A stretch of 5,583 nt of DNA from assembly GCA_965112965.1 (NCBI GenBank), contig CBCOTE010000010.1, positions 1-5,583 on the forward strand, read 5' to 3'. Below, piece after piece: positions 5,447 through 5,583 of the stretch. The notes below the pieces were generated by a model. The model saw only the letters and a list, made by a program, of their open reading frames with translations, was not told the DNA's origin and made no database searches. The number at the start of each line of letters is the position of its first letter. Position 1 is the stretch's first letter. A program made the position numbers and the translations under genes. The stretch is from CBCOTE01 sp965112965. Lineage in GTDB: Bacteria; Desulfobacterota; Desulfovibrionia; Desulfovibrionales; Desulfovibrionaceae.

Positions 5447-5583
5447 ATGGCCGAGTTGAAGCAGGGGGCAATCACGGACGCCGGTGAGCTTCTGGCCCTT
5501 GGCCTGGGGTTGCAGCCGCCATGGCGGCGCTGGTGGGACAGCGTATGGACACCGATAAACAGCCCCACGAGGTCTTCTTGGAG
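5447..5583 (+). pseudogene. 5' part of a probable ISL3-family transposase gene, frameshifted
   Basis: From ATG 5447 the frame reads MAELKQGAITDAGELLALGLGLQPPW (in parts: MAELKQGAITDAG, ELLALGLGLQPPW), then becomes implausible. The neighbouring frame continues sensibly as LVGQRMDTDKQPHEVFLE to the window edge. Restoring one base near 5524-5528 would join the two. A short leader with LLxLGLGLxPPW, then a charged strand of D-x-E/V-x-L-E type, is what I expect at the N-terminus of ISL3-family transposases, just before their zinc-binding cysteines. The catalytic part lies outside the window, so the assignment is tentative. I see no terminal inverted repeat in 5381-5446 and no strong Shine-Dalgarno sequence. 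The frameshift may mean a dead copy or a sequencing error. Confidence 0.5.

Overview
The window looks like part of an integrated or plasmid-like mobile element in a proteobacterium. The evidence is a small AlpA/excisionase-like regulator coupled to a DUF927-type helicase, a repeat-rich non-coding block, scraps of chromosomal housekeeping genes, and the start of a probable ISL3-family transposase. A Gammaproteobacterium or Acidithiobacillus-like host would fit the der and mscS fragments and the ISL3-type sequence, but that is a weak inference. No integrase, tRNA or rRNA is visible.

Layout, left to right. Positions 1-205 hold no gene I can support. Positions 206-1321 encode an AT-rich, unrecognised 371-residue protein with an almost perfect tandem duplication of 54 codons. 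Positions 1322-2039 are mostly non-coding and AT-rich, but contain a GC-rich antisense scrap of the GTPase gene der (1671-1871). Positions 2040-4726 form a tight three-gene operon of overlapping genes: the AlpA-like protein (2040-2279), the DUF927 AAA-type helicase (2266-4194), and an unrecognised protein with a cysteine-rich C-terminus (4187-4726, TTG start). Positions 4727-5164 are non-coding. A GC-rich antisense scrap of an MscS channel gene lies at 5165-5380, and the right edge carries the 5' part of a frameshifted ISL3-like transposase gene (from 5447).

The most striking structure is a set of twelve identical 8-bp units (RGTTACCC). They form two 90-bp arrays, at 4345-4434 (inside the third operon gene) and 4864-4953 (non-coding). 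The arrays are inverted relative to each other and keep exactly the same geometry: 2 forward, 1 reverse, 3 forward, with 9-bp spacing inside clusters and 32 bp between cluster starts. Between them lies a perfect DnaA-box match (TTATACACA, 4831-4839), and an AT-rich tract flanks the outer array. I infer a replication origin served by the adjacent helicase, similar in logic to the paired ori/crr repeats of satellite phage P4 but with a different sequence. The AlpA-like protein would control the operon. This is inference from arrangement; nothing in the sequence proves replication.
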